Below, piece by piece: positions 4,394 to 5,891 of a stretch of 5,891 bases of DNA (position 1 is its first letter; the number at the start of each line of letters is the position of its first letter). This DNA comes from Paracoccaceae bacterium (GTDB lineage Bacteria > Pseudomonadota > Alphaproteobacteria > Rhodobacterales > Rhodobacteraceae). The notes under the pieces were generated by a model. The model was not told the DNA's origin. It saw only the letters and a list, made by a program, of their open reading frames with translations, and searched no databases. The stretch covers positions 1 through 5,891 of the forward strand of contig JANSYB010000172.1 in NCBI GenBank assembly GCA_024742655.1, read 5' to 3'. The translations under genes and the position numbers were made by a program.

Positions 4394-5891
4394 CTAGCGG
4401 GCCTGCTTGCGCAGCAACAACAGCGCCGGGATCAAGAAGACCGGGATGAACAGCGCGATCCGCGGAATTTCCGGTGCAAGCTGGCCAAACCCAAGCCCCT
4501 TGGTGAAGGCGCCGACACTCATGTACATGTAGTAATGCGTGGGCCAGGACAAGCCGATGATCCGCGCCCCGCCTTCCAGGGACGCCACCGGCTGAACCAT
4601 GCCGGAAAACACCACGGTCGGCATCATCATGATGACCATTGCCGCGAAGACGGCCGCAACCTGTGTGCGGGTGAAGACCGATACCAGAAGCCCATAACTT
4701 GTCGACGCCATCACATAGATCAGCGCGCCAAGCGTGAGGATCGCGAAATCGCCGGTGAAGGGCACGCCGAACAGGTAGACGGCCATGCCGGTCATGATCA
4801 TATAGTTGATCATGCCGATCCCGATATACGGAAGCTGCTTGCCGATCATGAATTCGAAGCGCCGGGTGGGCGTGACATGAAAGTTGGTGATCGTGCCGAT
4901 CTCGCGCTCCCGGGCCACGCTGATCGCCATGAGGATCGCGGGAAAGAACATCAGAAGGATCGCCGGCACCGAGGGTGCAATCGCCCGAATGCTGTCGACG
5001 GTCGGATTATAGGCGAAACGCGTGTTGATGCTGAGGCCGGCTGCCGGGCTGGGCCGTGCCCCGCCTTGTCGTGCCTGTTCGGCCAGAAAACCCGTGTGGG
5101 CGCCCTGAACATAGCCTTCGATCGTCGAGGCGCGCTGGGTGTTCGAGCCGTCGATCCAGGCGGAAATCTCGGTCGTGCGCCCCTCGCGGATATCCCTGCC
5201 GAAGCCCCGGGGGATGCCCAGAACCAGCGTGGCATCCCCCGCGCGCAGCAGTTGCACAAGGTCTTCGCGGCTCTCGGCGGTCCCGACCTGCCGAAAATAG
5301 CGTGAGCCCTCGAACGTCTGCAGGTAGGCGCGGCTTGCCGGGCTGCGATCCTGGTCGAAAACCGCGAATTCCATATCCTCGACATCCATCGAAACGCCAT
5401 AGGCGAACAGGAACATCAGCAGAACGCTGCCCCCAAAGGCGAACGCCAGCCGGATCGGGTCGCGCATGACCTCGTAGGTTTCGCGCCGTGTGTAGGCCAG
5501 AAGCCGGCGCAGCGCGGCCCAACGACGATGGGTCTGGTCGTCCCGACGCTCCGAACCGGTCCATTCGTCCGCATCACCCTCATCCGTGGCATCGGGATCA
5601 TCCCGGTGGATCAACGCGACGAAAGCCGCGTCAAGTTCTCCTTCGCCGTGGTCCTGCGCGATCTCGTCGGGCGGGCCCAGCTCCATCACGCGGCCCTTGT
5701 GCATCAGTGAAATCCGGTCGCAATACGTGGCTTCATGCATGAAATGCGTCGAGATGAAGATCGTCACGCCATCGTTGCGCGACAGATCCGACAGGATCTG
5801 CCAGAAGGCGTCCCGCCCGGCCGGATCGACCCCCGAGGTCGGCTCGTCGAGGATCAGCACCTCGGGGTCGTGAATGATCGCCGCGGCCAGC
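4394..5891 (-). CDS. rbbA: Fused ABC ATPase/ABC-2 permease, RbbA (YhiH) type, C-terminal part, cut by the right window edge
   Basis: The frame is open to the right edge and 498 full codons are visible. It enters inside an ATPase domain: LAAAIIHDPE, Walker B LILDEP (visible residues 12-17), D-loop SGVDP (19-23) and the H-loop His in STH (47-49). Walker A and the signature loop lie outside. An acidic linker (about 97-118) leads to a permease half with a first helix at about 146-165, a periplasmic domain containing DQDRSPASRA (179-188), and further helices from about 308 to the end, with EREIGTI (328-334) and FSGMVQPVASLEG (428-440). This matches the C-terminal half of E. coli RbbA as I recall it, including the KQ-rich end (LLLRKQAR). 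Whether there is a second N-terminal ATPase domain, as in RbbA, cannot be seen. RbbA has been reported as ribosome-associated, but the membrane half and the YhhJ partner argue for an efflux role. The apparent GTG start at 5860 is internal. Confidence 0.9.
   Translation of the reverse strand, partial: LAAAIIHDPEVLILDEPTSGVDPAGRDAFWQILSDLSRNDGVTIFISTHFMHEATYCDRISLMHKGRVMELGPPDEIAQDHGEGELDAAFVALIHRDDPDATDEGDADEWTGSERRDDQTHRRWAALRRLLAYTRRETYEVMRDPIRLAFAFGGSVLLMFLFAYGVSMDVEDMEFAVFDQDRSPASRAYLQTFEGSRYFRQVGTAESREDLVQLLRAGDATLVLGIPRGFGRDIREGRTTEISAWIDGSNTQRASTIEGYVQGAHTGFLAEQARQGGARPSPAAGLSINTRFAYNPTVDSIRAIAPSVPAILLMFFPAILMAISVAREREIGTITNFHVTPTRRFEFMIGKQLPYIGIGMINYMIMTGMAVYLFGVPFTGDFAILTLGALIYVMASTSYGLLVSVFTRTQVAAVFAAMVIMMMPTVVFSGMVQPVASLEGGARIIGLSWPTHYYMYMSVGAFTKGLGFGQLAPEIPRIALFIPVFLIPALLLLRKQAR

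Noticed and set aside
4535..5305. Plus-strand frame of 256 codons
   Set aside because: It is antisense to the RbbA-type gene and very rich in His/Arg/Asp/Gly with no recognisable motif.
5858..5860. GTG as a start codon for the RbbA-type protein
   Set aside because: It falls in front of Walker B inside an ATPase domain, and the frame continues upstream as LAAAIIHDPE, so the gene is truncated by the window rather than starting here.

Overview
The window is GC-rich, densely coding DNA. Gene content and protein resemblance suggest an alphaproteobacterium, but this is an inference from recalled families, with no search behind it. Every gene fits one of three blocks, and almost every base is coding apart from one 144-bp divergent intergenic region.

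Block 1 (1-1646, minus strand) is a polyhydroxybutyrate (PHB) operon read right to left. It holds a 66-aa two-helix membrane protein (1446-1646), a 27-codon ORF with a strong ribosome-binding site (1343-1426), an acetoacetyl-CoA reductase (phaB, 560-1291) and the first 171 codons of a PHA synthase (phaC, 1-513, running off the left edge). The 27-codon ORF begins like a thiolase, and the bases after it resemble a thiolase C-terminus. It may therefore be the collapsed remains of phaA, the gene expected ahead of phaB.

Block 2 (1791-3244, plus strand) diverges from block 1. It has two genes 20 bp apart: a 220-aa protein of unknown function with faint CYTH/triphosphate-tunnel-like features, and a 256-aa short-chain dehydrogenase resembling secondary-alcohol dehydrogenases. 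The shared intergenic region (1647-1790) carries a perfect 14-bp palindrome that is a candidate operator for one or both blocks.

Block 3 (3261-5891, minus strand) converges on block 2. It encodes the C-terminal half of a fused ABC ATPase/permease of the RbbA (YhiH) type, followed 2 bp later by a YhhJ-type ABC-2 permease. In E. coli these two genes follow a HlyD-family adaptor gene (yhiI), so an adaptor gene may lie just right of the window.

Taken together, two reductases and a polymerase for 3-hydroxyacyl-CoA metabolism sit beside an envelope export system. I know of PHB genes lying in stress or low-oxygen gene clusters of alphaproteobacteria, and this could be part of such a cluster. No regulator gene, tRNA, rRNA, insertion sequence, CRISPR array or convincing rho-independent terminator is visible.
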